Source: an uncultured Acidimicrobiia bacterium (lineage in GTDB: Bacteria; Actinomycetota; Acidimicrobiia; IMCC26256; CALEDW01). Taken from it: a stretch of 5,598 bases of DNA. The notes beneath the pieces are model-generated. The model worked only from the letters and a program-made list of their open reading frames with translations. It did no database searches and was not told where the DNA came from. The translations under genes and the position numbers were made by a program. Shown here in pieces: positions 5,459 through 5,598 of this stretch. Position 1 is the first letter of the stretch, and each line of letters starts with the position of its first letter. The stretch lies in NCBI GenBank assembly GCA_937949585.1, contig CALEDW010000237.1, forward strand, positions 1-5,598. Reading direction: 5' to 3'.

Positions 5459-5598
5459 ACACCTCGGGCATGGTGGGCCTCGGACCGGCGAACACCCCGT
5501 CGAGCCGGGCCCGGTCCAGGTGATCGCCGCCGTGGAGCCGGCCGGCCCGCGCCAGCGTCTGCACCGATGCGGCACCCACGGCGAGCGCGGCCAGCCCG
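5454..5598 (-). CDS. C-terminal end of an unidentified protein (5' part outside window)
   Basis: The minus-strand frame is open from the right edge to TGA at 5456-5454, giving 47 residues. It starts in a helical Ala-rich stretch (GLAALAVGAASVQTLARAGR), continues through LHGGDHLDRARLDGV and ends FAGPRPTMPEVF. Third codon positions are mostly G or C and the composition is protein-like, so I take it as the real end of a longer gene. No family motif is present in this short tail and I do not assign a function. It lies upstream of hisD on the same strand but is separated by the opposite-strand 64-aa gene, so it is unlikely to belong to the his operon. Confidence 0.6.
   Translation of the reverse strand, partial: GLAALAVGAASVQTLARAGRLHGGDHLDRARLDGVFAGPRPTMPEVF

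Noticed and set aside
3895..5523. A long plus-strand open frame (over 500 codons) antisense to hisD
   Set aside because: It is the antisense shadow of a gene with high third-position GC, is rich in Arg, Gly, Pro and His, and carries no family motif. Two similar shadows at 1507-2433 and 2298-3542 on the plus strand were dropped for the same reason.

Overview
This window is very GC-rich, and GC is concentrated at third codon positions. GTG start codons are frequent and genes are packed with almost no spacing. This suggests a high-GC member of the Actinomycetota, perhaps an acidimicrobial-type lineage, but no marker here fixes the taxon. The content is mostly chromosomal housekeeping. I see no mobile elements, tRNA or rRNA genes, CRISPR arrays or phage genes.

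Layout, left to right. (1) Positions 1-1098, plus strand: the C-terminal half of an oligopeptidase B-type S9 serine peptidase, cut by the left edge. (2) Positions 1099-1177: a short gap between convergent genes, with a 7-bp stem and 12-nt loop that may end transcription. (3) Positions 1178-1393, minus: a 71-residue helical protein of unknown function, with its own plausible promoter and ribosome-binding site. (4) Positions 1468-5160, minus: a compact histidine biosynthesis operon read hisD-hisC-hisB-hisA. (5) Positions 5161-5242: the divergent region upstream of hisD. (6) Positions 5243-5437, plus: a 64-residue helical protein of unknown function. (7) Positions 5454-5598, minus: the C-terminal end of a further gene that enters from the right edge and that I cannot identify.

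The four his genes encode the ring-dehydratase, aminotransferase and dehydrogenase steps (HisB, HisC, HisD) plus the HisA isomerase. HisB makes imidazole-acetol phosphate, HisC transaminates it to histidinol phosphate, and HisD oxidises histidinol to histidine. HisA acts earlier, making the PRFAR substrate of the HisH-HisF synthase. hisH, often found between hisB and hisA in actinobacteria, is missing, as are hisF, hisG, hisI and hisE. They must lie elsewhere if the pathway is complete.

The most interesting detail is how the operon genes are joined. hisD/hisC and hisC/hisB both meet in a 4-nt GTGA start-stop overlap. hisB/hisA has the same geometry, but the sequence is GTAG, so a GTA codon sits exactly where the HisA start is expected, 6 nt after a GAAAGG motif. 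The only canonical start that keeps the HisA active site is an ATG 60 nt upstream, inside hisB. No previously undescribed system is evident. The two small unknown proteins and the hisA start are the points worth follow-up.
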